Below, piece after piece: positions 1 to 13,600 of a DNA stretch of 64,000 nucleotides. How positions within the stretch are numbered: the stretch's first letter is position 1; every line of letters starts with the position of its first letter. The notes under the pieces are model-generated. The model worked only from the letters and a program-made list of their open reading frames with translations. It did not search any database and was not told where the DNA came from. A program made the position numbers and the translations under genes. This DNA comes from Ectocarpus siliculosus (lineage: Eukaryota > Sar > Phaeophyceae > Ectocarpales > Ectocarpaceae): the NCBI GenBank assembly GCA_000310025.1, contig FN649734.1, forward strand, positions 1,074,116 through 1,138,115, in the 5' to 3' direction.

Positions 1-3000
1 GATTCCAATGAGATTTCTCCGCCAGAATTGACCTACGCAGAGCTTTCAGGAACTGAAAGTTTGTTCGTGATAAGCTTCAACCGGACCTGCTATTGTACAG
101 CTGGCGATGGTGCTTCGGAGTTGTCGTTTCCGCCGGCGTTGTGCGGGCAAGACTTTGAAACCGCGGTGTTCGATCAACGGTACGTCGTCTAGGGCGCGTT
201 GAACACGGAAATTAGGGTGATCGTCATTATAGTTCGACCGCGTGAAGATGCGTGGTATGGTATGATTGCGTCACTCAATTGCGTGCGGGCGACATTACGG
301 AGTCGACTTCACTTCTTCCTTCAACCCTGGGAAAGCCAGCGCAGTGCACATAGGAACATATCTCGGCCAGGACAATGGGAAATGTCCTCGGCCTCTCCTG
401 GCTGGTGAAATATGACTTGTGACGGGTCTCGCGGATTTCTAAAAATTCGTTTGAAAGTTCATGTCCTTCGAACGTGGTCATTTGACCTGTCTAGCATGGT
501 TCGCGCTGTGTCTACGATTTTCGAACAGGTGCAACGTAAAGAGTCTTCTCGACGAAAGCACGCGGGAATTCTTCGGCGAGAACACAACAATTTGCCAGTG
601 GTCCAATGGCAGCAGAGAAGCAGTGGTCAGATTCAATGAATCGTCTGTTGTCGTGTGGGACCCGGCACCGAACATTACGCTGGCCGGCGGGTGAGCCTAC
701 TCTCTGCCTTGGCCTAACATTAGAAATGAACAGTAAACGCGATGATCGTAGACCCCCGCTATTACGATTGTTAGATTGATTTGTTGACACAGCCGTCTTC
801 GTCGAGTTCACAACGTGTGTTCTGTAATACTTTTATTATGGTATGCGTCAAATTGACCTCTGTCATTGGAAATAAATATAGGGTGCTCTCGCTTTGTTTT
901 CGAGACTGGCTGTTACCCTTTGCGTGCGTATCGTAGTCCCTGTTGGTGTCTGCGCGAAGAGGAAGAGCCCGGGACCGCATCGTGTTAAATGCAAACTGAA
1001 ATCAAGGGTGCTTGGGCTGGGCAGCTGCGGAAATAGAAAATACCGTACGCAAGAGGGTGATATTTCTTTCCTTCTTCGAACTTTGCGCATCCCCTGGACC
1101 AGGTACATTTATGGACAACAGAATTTGTCCTTGTATGAAGAGCCAGCTGTATTCGCCAGTGGAACGGTTACACTTGGGTTGCGACAGGCGGCACCGGAGC
1201 TCTCAGAGGTACGTTCCGTCATGGCTCTCCTTCCACCGTGCCCAGACGAAGCTAACAATTTTCTGCACCATGTACTGTAATCCGAGAGTACAGCAAGATT
1301 CGATGTTAGGGGTTTCATGCAATCACGCAGCTCACGACGGTCCCCCATGTTGCAACCCATTGTGGACGGCGTGTTCGGCGCCTCAGAACCCCATTGGTTT
1401 GGGTTGGTCTAATCTCACCAACATGGCTTCTCCTGTTGACCATGGCGATATAAACTTCGGTGCCATTCTTCACTGTGTTGATACAACCAACCGCAGGCAA
1501 CGTTTACAAGCGACGGCTCTTCAATCGTGGTATCGTTCTCTGCAACGGGCTCAGCATCGAGCGGCCTGGTGGACCCGAATGACACAGAATCGGGCAGCGC
1601 CGGGGCTTGCGATGCTCTTTTCCGCAGCACTACTCTACTTGCGATCGGGCATGGCGCGATATGTGAGTTTTTGAGGACTAACGCATCCCCCCCACGTCCT
1701 ACGTGGTGCTGGTCGTACATTATCAACCAAAATAATCTTCAATGATGTTCATGCGGGTTGCTGTTGTGCTCAGATTTGTTGAAAGTACGACGAAACCGCG
1801 CGCATGACACAGTCTCCGCCAAAGGCTTCCTGACGACCTAGCACATCAAAAGAGTCACAACCTACGTGGTCTGTCTTGGGAACTGCATCGAACAACAACC
1901 AGGTGAATGGACAAGCCACAGAGAACTCACGGTATTCCTTGGGTCGGATGCATCGGTAGTGGCAGAAAGTAGTGACGCCACTACCACAATGGTTTCGACG
2001 TCCTCTTGCACGACGGACGAGTCTTGCATTGTCCTCAAGGATGGAGGGGTTCGTGCAGAGGCGTTTGCCGTACTCTCGTCTGAGGGATCAGTCCCTGTTT
2101 TGCCCCCTGACAACCCGTCCACGGTGTCGGCCGTCCTGGTCGCGCCTCAGGTGAGTAGTATGCATGTGGTCGCCACTGTCTCGCCGGGAAAGGTACACAA
2201 AACTGCAACGCCAGAAGAGGCGATGAAACCTATCGGGTCGTCTAGGAGTTGGTGTGCTGTGGTTTCTCCAAGCAAATTATCACCCGTAGCGGCGACAGAT
2301 TGGCCCAAGAGAGGCACTTTGCGCTTCACGTCATCCGGAGAGATTTTCTTCCCGCTCTGATCAAGGAGCCTCCTGTGTGCCTGCCTTGTGTGTGAACTCC
2401 CAACACAGTGGGTGGGGCTCTGCGGCGAGTTTTCGCTCGACGGGCGTATGTCTTCCGGAGCTGCGTCAAGGTCACTTGCTGCCGTCTGGAACGTTTCGAC
2501 GACACTTGCAAGCGACAGTGCTGCCGTGACGGCTGTGGCAGGGGCTCTTAAACCGTTTCAGGGATCCCTGTATGCAACCGTAAACTCAACCTCGCTCGAG
2601 CCCCTGGTGGAATTCAAGATCTCGCTCATAGTGGAGAACTTCCTCGGTTCTGTCGACGCGGCTGCAGTCACCGTTACCAGAGTGTGAGGCCGTTGTTTAG
2701 CGTTTCGTGTATACCCCAGCCAAACACTTGAAGAATAGTCCACACTCTTGGTCGCGTTGTCGGAGAGAGGTGGAGGGAATGAAGTGCAAGATTCTGTGGA
2801 AATTAGGAACAGAACCGACCCAAAAGCATGTCAAAAATGTGGATGGTTATTCAAGAGAGTAGCAACTTGCTTTCCATTTCCTTCCTTGAACTATGTATTA
2901 ACTAGAGTACGCGCTGTTTCACACTGTCGGAAAGAACGTTCGCTGTATCAATACTTGTCACTGCCAACCACCAATTCCGGACTCAGCAACGAAGACGCCC

Positions 3001-4615
3001 CGTCAGTGGTAGTGGTGGGTCCAGCGGCAAAGACAGCGATAAGGAGTCGACCAACCTCTCTGAGGATGGCTGCAACACCACCTGCCTGCGGTAAGAGTGA
3101 AACAATCATCCCCTGGTCAGACCGTATCCCCGCAAATTGCAATATACCCACCGCTACTTCTGAGTTCGCTGTTCTTTCTTATGAGCTCACGGCTACTGCG
3201 TGAAAGGCACCAACGTCAGCACATACCCTCTCATACAGACATGACCCTGTTGTTTCCAAGATGGCTACATTCACATGTTTTCCCGGCGCCTTGAACGTCA
3301 CCACTCCGTTGGCCTCGTATGTGTCCAACATAAATCCGGCAGGTGATGCTTCGAGTTTATCATTCACCTGGACCGAGTCGGGAATGGACGGCTATGATGC
3401 CCTGGGCACAAGTGTAATGGAGGTGCCGTGTGTACGAGGTCAAACGTCTCAGACTTGGGCAGTATGTACCATGCCTGGCTAGACCAGGCCGTCTGTGGTA
3501 TTTTCATAGTTGTTGGGGGCAACGGCCACCCCCTCTAGCTCTTCTCATTCACCGCAGAATTCATTTCAGATCGATAAGACGTGTGGCCTCTTGCGCTTCT
3601 CGGAGCAAATTATATGCATTCAAGACACGAATCTGAGCGAAATGGACCAACGTTTGTCACATCGTTCCGCTTCCCTTTGAACAAGAATTTGGTGGGAAAC
3701 GACCCCACGGCCCTCACAATACCAGCGTACACCCTCAGCTACCCCGGGTCCACGTACCGATTCGTCGCAACGGTATCATCGGGGACGTTAACATCGGGGG
3801 CGGTCGTCGAGGTGAGGTTTCTTGTCCCACGAGCGACAACCATCGCAACATACATGATGAGCATTGTAGAATTTACAATTTCCGGGTACTACAAACAGTA
3901 TCTGTAGGTCTGTAGGAGGCTGTTCACGGTCGCCCACGGCATAATCACGGCGAAACGCTGAAGCTACCCCGACATCATCACATGCAAGCAGTTACCGTAA
4001 CAGCGAATGACGGCACCTGCTGGTAAATATATCAAAGATTGGATAAAGCCTGCCACGTTGCCCGTCGTGATATAAGTTCACCTGAAAATATCTTAATCCT
4101 CTCGCCACCACAACAGTCCTACAATAAGAAAACATCATTATGTATCTGCTCACCACATTCCTGAGATTCCATGAGAACATGTCGAAAGGTGATATATTTT
4201 CCGATGTCCTTTCAAAAAGGTCGTTCAGCTTGTTTCTGAGCGGTTGATTTCCTCAATTTGGCAACCACGAACAACTCAATCTTGCAACAGAATATCATAC
4301 CTCGGCCAACGTTGTTCACAGATTATCGTGGGACAAGGAGCTCTGAGGGCTGCTATTAGTGGCGGTCAATACCGGCAACACACCGTAGGTATGTGAAAGC
4401 GTCGCACAGACCGTGCGAACGAGCCAATCGGGACGACCGTGCTATTCTGTAGTTGTTCTGAGAAATACCTGGCACACTGGCCCTTCTCTCCGACGCCTCC
4501 GATCCGTCTTTGATGTTTCCGAACGGCTATGTTCGTCTGTAGGTGCCGACCTCGTTCTGGACGGCAGCGAATCACTTGACGAGGACGATGTTCCGGAGGA
4601 GGAGTTTCCTCTCAG
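1..4615 (+). other. Copy 1: N-terminal half of REJ module (11 exons)
   Basis: The first exon reads SPPELTYAELSGTESLF, the usual opening of a REJ domain. Later exons carry many N-glycosylation sequons (such as NTT, NGS and NES) and Cys residues, as expected of an ectodomain. Exon 3220-3461 contains SLSFTWTESG. Exons 4322-4388 and 4543-4615 give ADLVLDGSESLDEDD, the PKD/REJ-type 'LDGS.S.D.D' strand. All splice phases join: for example the codon split at 179/529 gives Arg, and the one at 4615/5303 gives Arg before YSWSC. Assignment to REJ is from family pattern, not a profile search. Confidence 0.8.
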
Positions 4616-7600
4616 GTGTGTGACGTGCACACAAGAAAACCCGTGTTGGTTTGCTTGTCGCCAGGTGGTTGCAAGCGCTGGCACCTGTCGACATGAGCGC
4701 TATGTAGTTGGCACGTACGGAAACTGCTATCGCAGGGCATTTTACGACATGTTGATGTTGAGATACCACTGGTTGGAGTCTATGCCAGAAAAAGATACAT
4801 ATTAAGAGACTCCAACGGGGGCGGGACTTGTTGAGGATGGAGCCCACATACACCAACTTCCGGCCAGCGGACATCCAACACCTGGACGAGTAACAGGCCG
4901 ACACCAGGTTGTCACCTAGAGATGCTCCAACCTTGTTCTGAACTCTACTCGCCAGGAGCCCCGCAACCAATTTAGCAAGCACGTTTCCACCCAACACGAC
5001 GCTCAGAGGCAACGAGATAATCGAAGAATTGATTGACACTTCCCTTTGCTCAAAACAAGGAATAAGAGCATGACTCTGGTCAACGTTGCCTCTTTGGTTA
5101 CCGATTGCATTCAGAATGTACATAAAATATGCGTGTGATGCGGTCTCTCGTCGATCTCCACATATTGCCGGGAAGCTCGCCCTTGACAAACGTGGAGGTC
5201 GTATTTGAAAGGTTCCACGTTGACACGGCCCCCTCCCATCTCAGTGCCCAGTTTCGTTAATCCCGGAGTGTCGCTGGGAACTCTGTGCATCACGATGTCC
5301 AGGTACTCCTGGTCTTGCTCCGAAAATTGCTCCGGAGTGGCGGACGGGTATACTGGCTCGGACGAGGCAATCTTCACGATTCCGAGCGGGAGTTTGGAAG
5401 CAGGCTTGGTATGTCAGACAGATCGCTGTGTTGCCACCGCCCTGAGCACAGAAGTAGCTCCAAAGCTGATATCCCCCAACGGATCTCAAGCCTACTGCCC
5501 CACCACCTGGATGTTCGTGCCCCATCGACGATGACAGGTGTACGAGTTCTCCCTGAACATTAGCAAGGGAACGGCAGAATCTGATGTGGTCTACGGCGTC
5601 TTTCGTTCAGACTCCGCGGCCGTCCAAGTTCAAGTAAGTCATGGTGATTTATCTTCATCTTGGGAGGGTCACCTTCACCTTTAGCAAGCGATTCGGATCG
5701 GAATGATTGCTGTCGTGCGTTCTCCGGATATGCGTGATCTTGTGCGTTCTCAGGTCAATAGCCCGAGGACCAACTACGTGAATCACTTCATTTCGTAAGC
5801 GGGATTCCACTTTTCACGGGAGTCTACGCCGAGAAGGCAATGGCTTCGTCAGTGTACGTGCTCTCATCTCCTTTTCTATTGTCTGATGGTGTCTCAAGGT
5901 TGTTTCCTTCGAGGCTCCTGAGGTGGTCGTGGCTGCTAAAAATGATAAAGAAAAGGTGGACCCCACGCAGAAGGTCGTCATATACGGCGGCGTGGTTGAG
6001 CAGTCCACAGCAGTGGAATATGTTTGGACACAGGTGGGATGCAAGACGTTGTATAAGTCAGGGTGGTGCTTGCGCTGGTACTGGCGACCCAGCTCTGATC
6101 ATATTCCTTGGTATATTTACTCTCAAAGGCATCATGTTTTGCTGGCGATCGAGCAACAACAAGAATCACCAAACATCACGAGTACGTTGTGTTTATTCCT
6201 TCATCGCGCAACCACTAGCGCACTGCTTGTGGTGCAAAATCCCTTCATGGTTGTTGTCAGAGGGGTCAACGGAGCACCTGCGGGGCGAGTACGTTGAACC
6301 CCACAGTGATGCCGATGTCAGACGTCAATCGCTTAATGCATGCACGTCTCAAAATTGTTGGACCCTTCTTTGTGATCGTGTTTGCTGATGGGGGGTGTCG
6401 TGCAAACTCTTTCCAGGTGAACGGTGATTTGGACCTCGCGACGGCGGATTGGAGTGATTTGTTCACCAGCACCCAGACTGGGTGAGATGTCAATACGCGG
6501 GAGTAAGCGTTTGTCGAAGTGCGTGTGTTCTTGGTTTTTGGGGATGCCTAACGTACATCATTCGCACGCTGAGTAGCGCTGAAAGTCAATGGGATTTATT
6601 CAGTTTCCTGGCCAAACACAGTACTACGTGTGACCCCAACGGCCGTGTGCACCCAATGTTTGTACGCCTGAAATGATACAAAGGGTTTGCAGGATGCATT
6701 CGTCGGTCTTGGATGAGGTTTGGGGCTCTTTCGAAAATGGTAACCCTCACAAAACCCCACCATATCAATTGCAGGGCCATTCTTGTGGTCAGACCGTTCG
6801 TGCTGACGGGTGGGTCGTCCTACACGTTCCGGCTTTCAGCGGTGGATACCGCTTCCGGAGAAACAGGTACGCAATCGAGGCGATGCACGGGATTGTCTCG
6901 CCGTAGCACAGTACGGAGCTCAGCTGTTCATCGTAATGCTGGAGGTGAGTTGCAACGCGAAAAACACTCCCCGTCACTGATCGGCCTTCGAAGTCGCACC
7001 GATATTGCTGCGCGTGCGGTGATATACACTTTTCAGGCTTTGCGGAGATACATTTCGATGTGAACGCACCTCCGTCGGGTGGATACGTCGAAGCGACACC
7101 AAGGGCAGGGGTTGCAGCCATCGACATGTTTTCTCTAGAGGCTTTGCTATGGGAAGATGACATCGAAGATCTTCCGTTGAAAGTCTCTTTCTTCTACGTC
7201 GCGGGTCAGGTAAGCAACGAAACACCGAGATGAATCATACTCGGGAACCAATCCAATGCTTTGAAGGGACGATCGAGTGTGCGATTCATCGTTTCCTCTT
7301 CTGCCAAACGATATTGGTGTTGGTCGTGCGTCAACGTATTCCCGGAAAATATTGTTGCGTTTTCGGGCGCTGCGTACGAACTCCATTCGTACGCGTCCGT
7401 GAGCATGTCATGTTCATCAAAAACACACCACGGTCAAGAACGTTACGGCAACGTCTAAGGCATTGCACCACATGGTTGCCAGAATTCGAGGGGCGAGGAC
7501 ATGCAGATGCAATACGTGTAGACCTACACCAATTTGACCCTCTCCAGGACGAAACGGGAACACGGCGCAGCCTGTCGCTGTATGAGGTGGAGTCTGTCGA

Positions 7601-10600
7601 GTGGAACGGACCCCTACCTGTAGGTTCGGCAGCTGACAACTACACGATGACCATCATAGGTAAGAACAATTCGGGGATTGAACGAGGACCATTTCGATCT
7701 GTATCTCATCACCAAATGAGGGGGATGGGACCCAAATCCAGTATCCAGCACTTTACTCCCGAATGCGGACTGTAACACGCACCGTTTCGGTTTGTAATTC
7801 GTCGCAATTGGGGAGGCGGGACACTCGAAACGAACACCCCCAGCACTCGTACATGCTCGAGCAAAGATTGTACGCGCCAAGTTCACCATGACATTGATTT
7901 CCCAGCGTGGCTTGGAACCGCCCCCCGGTTTGACGAGTCCGAGTAGAACCTACTGTCAGTCTGTCTGGTGTTTGTATGAGCGCTTGCTTTTTGCACGGAC
8001 GTTTCACTGACTGTTTCGCAATTGTTTTGTGTTCCAAATCCACACACTCTATAGGTCACATTTCTGATAGTTACGGTGCCACAGAAACGTCATTCTATGA
8101 TGGGTCGGGACAACCACTCTTCGTGCGCGTGACAGCATGGGCGGCCTCTTCGAGCGGTCTGGTGAGACGAGCTGTGGGGGGGTTCATGGATGGGCAAAGC
8201 GTGTTTGAGGAGATGGGGGACCATCGTCTCTGAATTTTCAGAATATTTCGATGATGCTGGACTTTGAAGTATGCAATTGTATGCGGTGTCTGTTCGCAAG
8301 ATACAATCAAGTTCCGAGTGTCATGACTTGTGTTTCCTCACTCATATCCCTGGTCAGTCGCTGATGGATGAATACGCAGCCGTGGCCAGCGTCACGGAAG
8401 ACATTCCAGGGGAAACAACATCGATTGTCAGAGCGTTTGCCTCCCTGCTCATCGTCGAGATCAACAACAGTGCGGCGGCCACACCTACTGAGGAACAAGA
8501 ATTCCAGGTGTGGGCTACTCGGGAAAGATACGACGTGCATTCATATCCGCTGAGCTCTCGAATGCATGGCATGGTGAGAACAAAATTGATTCTACCTTGT
8601 TGCGGTGCGGATAATTGTCTCGGCGCAGTTGCCAGATTTGTAGGAAACGAGCGTTTCTCGCATGCGTGACGGATTCGACGTCATGGGCGGACGAGTGAGC
8701 GCCTCGGCTATAGTCATTGTCACAGTAACTACCAGGGTCGACACTGTGGAGGAAATGTGAAAACGAAAAGCAGAACACCCTGTGTGGCCATCCTCTTGCG
8801 TGACCCCAAGTGGTGCATCCAGAAGCACCGCAATTTGTGAAGGATGGTGTCCAGATGGGACGACACAGACACAGTCTCCGGAAACCATGATGGTATCGCA
8901 CCTACACAGGCAACAACAAATTCTCACTTTCTCACCGATCATTCCACGGCGGCCTTTTCCGGGCAGAACAGAACCCGACAACTCCTTGTGCATTGCTGTG
9001 AACCTGATATCCGGGCTCCAACGCGATATTATATCGTGCGGAGTGTCAACCTTTACCGTTGTAGTCGTGTCGACCCAATTAAAGGAGGAACGTCTCGGCT
9101 GTGCAAGGACATCTCTTCTTCGGCATCAACATTTCCATCATACGCAGCCGTCGATGACTGCGTTGCTCAAGCGACTGGGTAAACAACAATATCTTTGGGT
9201 GGACATGGTAACGAGTCGTTGCCTCCCAATGGGTCCCGCTGCTGAAGTGCGAATACATACATCCTTGGCGCAGGCGTTTACTTTCCAATTCCTCAGAATA
9301 TTATTGTACAACCACTCAGATCCACGTTGTTGCTGCCCCAAATTCCCATGGCAGACCTTTGTGGCTACCATGATTGATGCAACCGTGCGCGAGTCCACCG
9401 TGTTGGACTACTCGACGACAATGGCCGGTGCAATACTAGACACGATGGTGGTTTTGTCGAGCAGCGAAAAGGCGTTGAACACGGATTCGCAGGTGCGCGG
9501 TATTGGATGTCGCGGGTGGTATTGCGGGTTTCAAGGGGGGAACATGGGCTGGGCAGGTATATGGTTGTATGGCGATTCACATCGGGAGTCCATGTAGTGA
9601 TTGATGTGAAGGGATAGCTTCATGGAGAGGTCGGTTATCATAACACTGAGATCGCTGAAATTGGTGCGTATCCTCAGGCGGCCATATTGGCGTCTTCAGC
9701 CTCCATCCTGAACACAGCAGCCGGGGAAGGCTACTGGGACTCGGGCATGTACACCCCGACGGTCCAGGTGTTGGACCAAGTGATAGGAGCGTACGACACA
9801 TCTTCAGACACCATCGTCGGGAGCGGCCTAATGGGCCAAGATGCCGCGTCCAAGTAAGCGTCGACGTTTGACTTCGACCTTCCTGTGAAAACGCCTGTAG
9901 ATCGTTGGCCGATACCTACAAAATTTGAGAAATACGGTGCGAAATAATTTGACTGCAGACTGGTCACGGGATCATGACGATGCTGCGTTGTTTGTGTCGC
10001 CCGGTGCAACTCAAAGTTTGACGGCCATCGTGCAGTCGATAGTGCTCCTCATGGAGGCTGGAATGGAAGACGGCGAAGGTGTGATGACGATCGAAAGTGA
10101 GTACGTGCAAGCGAGCTGTCTCGTCACTTCAAGCACGGGGAGCCTGAGCTTCGACACCGGTGAGAGCCTGCAGTTGGCAACCATTGAGTTCCCACATAGA
10201 AGGCTTGTTCGTTGAACACGAAGGGTCGAACCGCTTGGCCGTCGCTCTTCAATACCGATTTGTGTCGCTCGAGAGGAGAAAAATATGCAATTTAGATGTG
10301 CCGTTTCAGCACATGCATTCTTCTTTGCTACACCGCGCCATGAAAGGAACATCATCGGTGTCATTCGAAGACGGCGTTATTGCTTCTCCATCATCGCCAT
10401 CAACGAGGAGGCGGATGACCCCTGAAATTGACGGGGGCTTGAAGTGCAAATCAGGCCGATGTGCTCGATCGACAAGACGTATGCCAAAATCATCCTCTCG
10501 TCGACTGAATAGTGTGTCCTCGACATCTACGTCAACGGTGGTGGTCACCAACCAGCTCTTCAATGCCAATGACCGGCCGTCGGCTCTCGTCAACGGGGGT

Positions 10601-13600
10601 GTCACACAGATCAAAGTTTCGAGTACCAGTGACGGAGAGGTATGTTGGGTCAGTACATGGTACCATCGTAAGGTGTACTTGTCTGTCCGTGGTAGGGTGT
10701 TCTTTCAATGTCGTAGGCAGTTGACGTATCCGAATCTCCGCACGTCTCAGAGACGTAACGCCCGTTTCGTCGCGGGAGTACACAATGCTCGAATCAAGCG
10801 TGTATCGTTGCGTCCCGAGGTAAACAACGTACACTTGAAGCACCCTAACCCCATGTCTCTGGGGCAGGACCCTCAGTTGGTTCCTTCAACAAGCTGAACT
10901 GTATACGGTATAGCCTACAGCACAAGTATGCATAACCGGTGACAATATATTCGGTGGTTAGCTACAGTAGATTCCAGCCATTGTGAGTTGCCTAGGTTTG
11001 CCACGCTTACAATTCGAAAGGGGACAGTATGTACCAAGAGGGTTTCACCGCCAATCACTCCTCTGGCTCGCATTCTTGGCCTGCCTGTCGATAATGTCCA
11101 CACTTCAGGACATCGCGTTGGCAGGCCCGGTACAGCTGACAATGAGGGCCTCAATGACATCGAGTGCTCAGCTCCCGTCGTGCTCGTACTACAACGAGGA
11201 CACCGGCCTCTGGGATTCAGAGGGCCTCGCTATTGGCGCAGTTGCGGTGCTGACCGACGCGGCAGACAGCGCAGTGGACGTCCTCGTGTCCTGTGTGACG
11301 TTTCACCTGTCGGACTTCGGTGTGGCAACCACAGAAGTCGAGCCCGTCTTCCAACCGGTGACACTGGTGAGCTTCGCCTTGACGGTTAGCGTCGTGTTCA
11401 CGCTGGTGATTTTGATTCAAGTTTTTCCGCATTGCCTCATAGAAACTGTTGGAGGTTGGCGAATTTGTATCGAGTACAGCTTGTCAGAGCTAGTATTGGC
11501 CTTGTAGCATGGTCCATTCGGCACACCACGCATCGTGCGCTGTGCCTGAGCTCGCACCTTTCCCAGGAGAACGTACAGGATACAAACACATGGACCGCTC
11601 ATCAGTGGCCCACTATGCAAACCGATCATAGACTGTTCCCACAATGATGCATCCCTACCCCTCGGCATGGTTCTGGTCAGGGGGCAGGCCTCAGTGTCGT
11701 CAAGGGAAGGGAGATCACCGTGTGGGGACTTGTGCTGACGGTAGGTGCTCTGATTCTTTTGGGCGTCGTCTGGAGCGTCTCCAGGATAGCAGATCATCGT
11801 TCGAAAACGGCCGAAAGGCTTCAGACAAGGGCCTACGACCACTACATCGAAACAGGACATGTGAGTGTTAGCATACTACAGTAGGTAGGCACCACAACAT
11901 GCCCGAAGTTGTCGGCCAAGGCTGGCCCCAGCTGGCTCTGAACGCGACAGATGTCGACCGGAGTAGATTATCCTCTCCCCGGTCTTGCATGGCATTGGTC
12001 ACACATCCAGAAATACAACTCAGCGGGGCGGGCGAAGACGTCAAGCCTGCACACACTCCGCTGTGTTTATGCAACCGGTTGAGGTGTGACCTCGTCCGTC
12101 ACAAGTGTTTGGGTTCAACTTAGGCATAAGTGCGTTTCGCTCGACTGCTGTGTCCGACACCAGCCCCAGCGACTACCGACTTTGGAAGACATCAAGGACT
12201 TGAAACAGACGCTAGAGAAGAAGCACAAGACAAGACGGAAAAAACGGGACGCGACATTTGCAAGATACCTCAGACGGAAGTTATTCCAACGGTGAGACTA
12301 CGTTGTTCAACGGTGTGTCATGCTAGGTATGTGTTGCGGATGGCGTTGACCCCGCCTTGAGCTACTTCACGATAGGTAGAATGTGGGGAAAGTGGGTCTC
12401 GATGACCTTTCCGGGGATGATTTTGCGTGGTTTTCATGCGGAACGGTATGGGTGATGCTAATAGAGTCAATTGGTCGTCGATTTAGGCGGCGTGAAGGAA
12501 GTGTACTTGCTTGTGTTCACTGGCATGATTGAGCCACAGTATGAAAGAGGGCCGGGAATACTTCCGGTGACACGAATGACACTGTATAGCAATTTTGCTT
12601 GGCAAAGGTTAGCGGCGAGATATCGGCAATAGACGATCGTCCGCACCGGTGCTTCGTTAGTTGGGGTGGATGGATTGCAAGACACAAGGCATCCCAGCCA
12701 AATGATACACGACTCATCAGCATTGTCGTTCTCTTCAAATCTCCTCAGATTTCGGTCTTGGCTTCAATTGATGTGGGCACTGCTTCAGCATGTGCTTTTC
12801 TTCCACCCTTGGGCTGGGATAATTGCGCCGTCTGGAACTCATTTAACTCTCACCAGGGCGCAGGTGGGAACAGCGGACGTAGCTGCTTTCCGCTCTGAAT
12901 GCGCCATTGAGTACTTCTGCGATCTCATGGGTCTAGCAGTACCGTAGCGATCAGGGCCATAGTTGCGGCTGCTAGGAGGGGGGAATCATGGCCCCAGATA
13001 TTCTTACCCGCCTTTGCAGCAAGTACAAGGAAGATTGACTTTGAGTACTATACGAGACTTGTTTTCTGCGAAGGGTACCGCACCGTGTGCAGCACGATAA
13101 TGGCACAACTGTCCTGAACGAGACCGACATCGCGAATGATGCTTCAGCACCTCACGCTCCCTCACGCTGTGCGTGCAGACCGGACGCTTAGATTGCATCG
13201 ATTTCATTCCCTTTCTTGTTTGCTTTGGCAGCTATCGTTGTTGATATTCACACAAGTGATGGTCATCATGATGCTCTCCGCTGCCGTGTCTGGAAACGCC
13301 GCAAGCCCAAAGGTTGAATACGCTCAAATTTTGGCCAGGTGAGATGGGGAAAAGCTACTTGCCGCGCACCATCTGTTGTCGAAACCGTCTTCAATTACGT
13401 GCCGTGCCAATGGATGCCGTGACCTCGGGGGATACTATGTACGTAGTCCCGCTTGGGCTGCACTGTGTGTGCTAAACCTGCAGACCACCGTAGGGCCCAT
13501 ATGTAATACAATATCATTGCTCTACGGATCCTGCGTCCATGCTTCAATTATTTCGGGAGGGTCCTCTTGTATAATCAGGGATACAAACGAATTCTATTTC

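Larger units (their letters stand above)
7845..12320 (+). repeat. Near-identical tract of the duplication (left)
   Basis: From about 7845 to 12320, this copy and 50421-54897 differ at only about 1-2% of positions, in introns as well as exons (my estimate from line-by-line comparison). Immediately left (7680-7840), intron identity falls sharply. To the right (12330-15000) differences rise to about 5% with indels. This pattern fits gene conversion or selective homogenisation. Confidence 0.65.

Noticed and set aside
7261-7458. Open frame with protein-like text (RYWCWSCVNVFPENIV) between REJ exons
   Set aside because: Copy 2 differs here by a net 5-bp indel just upstream, and exons 7037-7209 and 7548-7659 join in phase without it; treated as intron.
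8782-9354. Long open frames between exons 8644-8694 and 9355-9492 (for example 8844-9182)
   Set aside because: The flanking exons join in phase 0 directly, and the frame that would fit the 9180 donor contains a stop in both copies; these are intronic.
10455-10512. A small exon reading VQIRPMCSIDKT with a GTATGC donor and a 34-bp intron
   Set aside because: The intron is too short and the donor is changed (CATATG) in copy 2.
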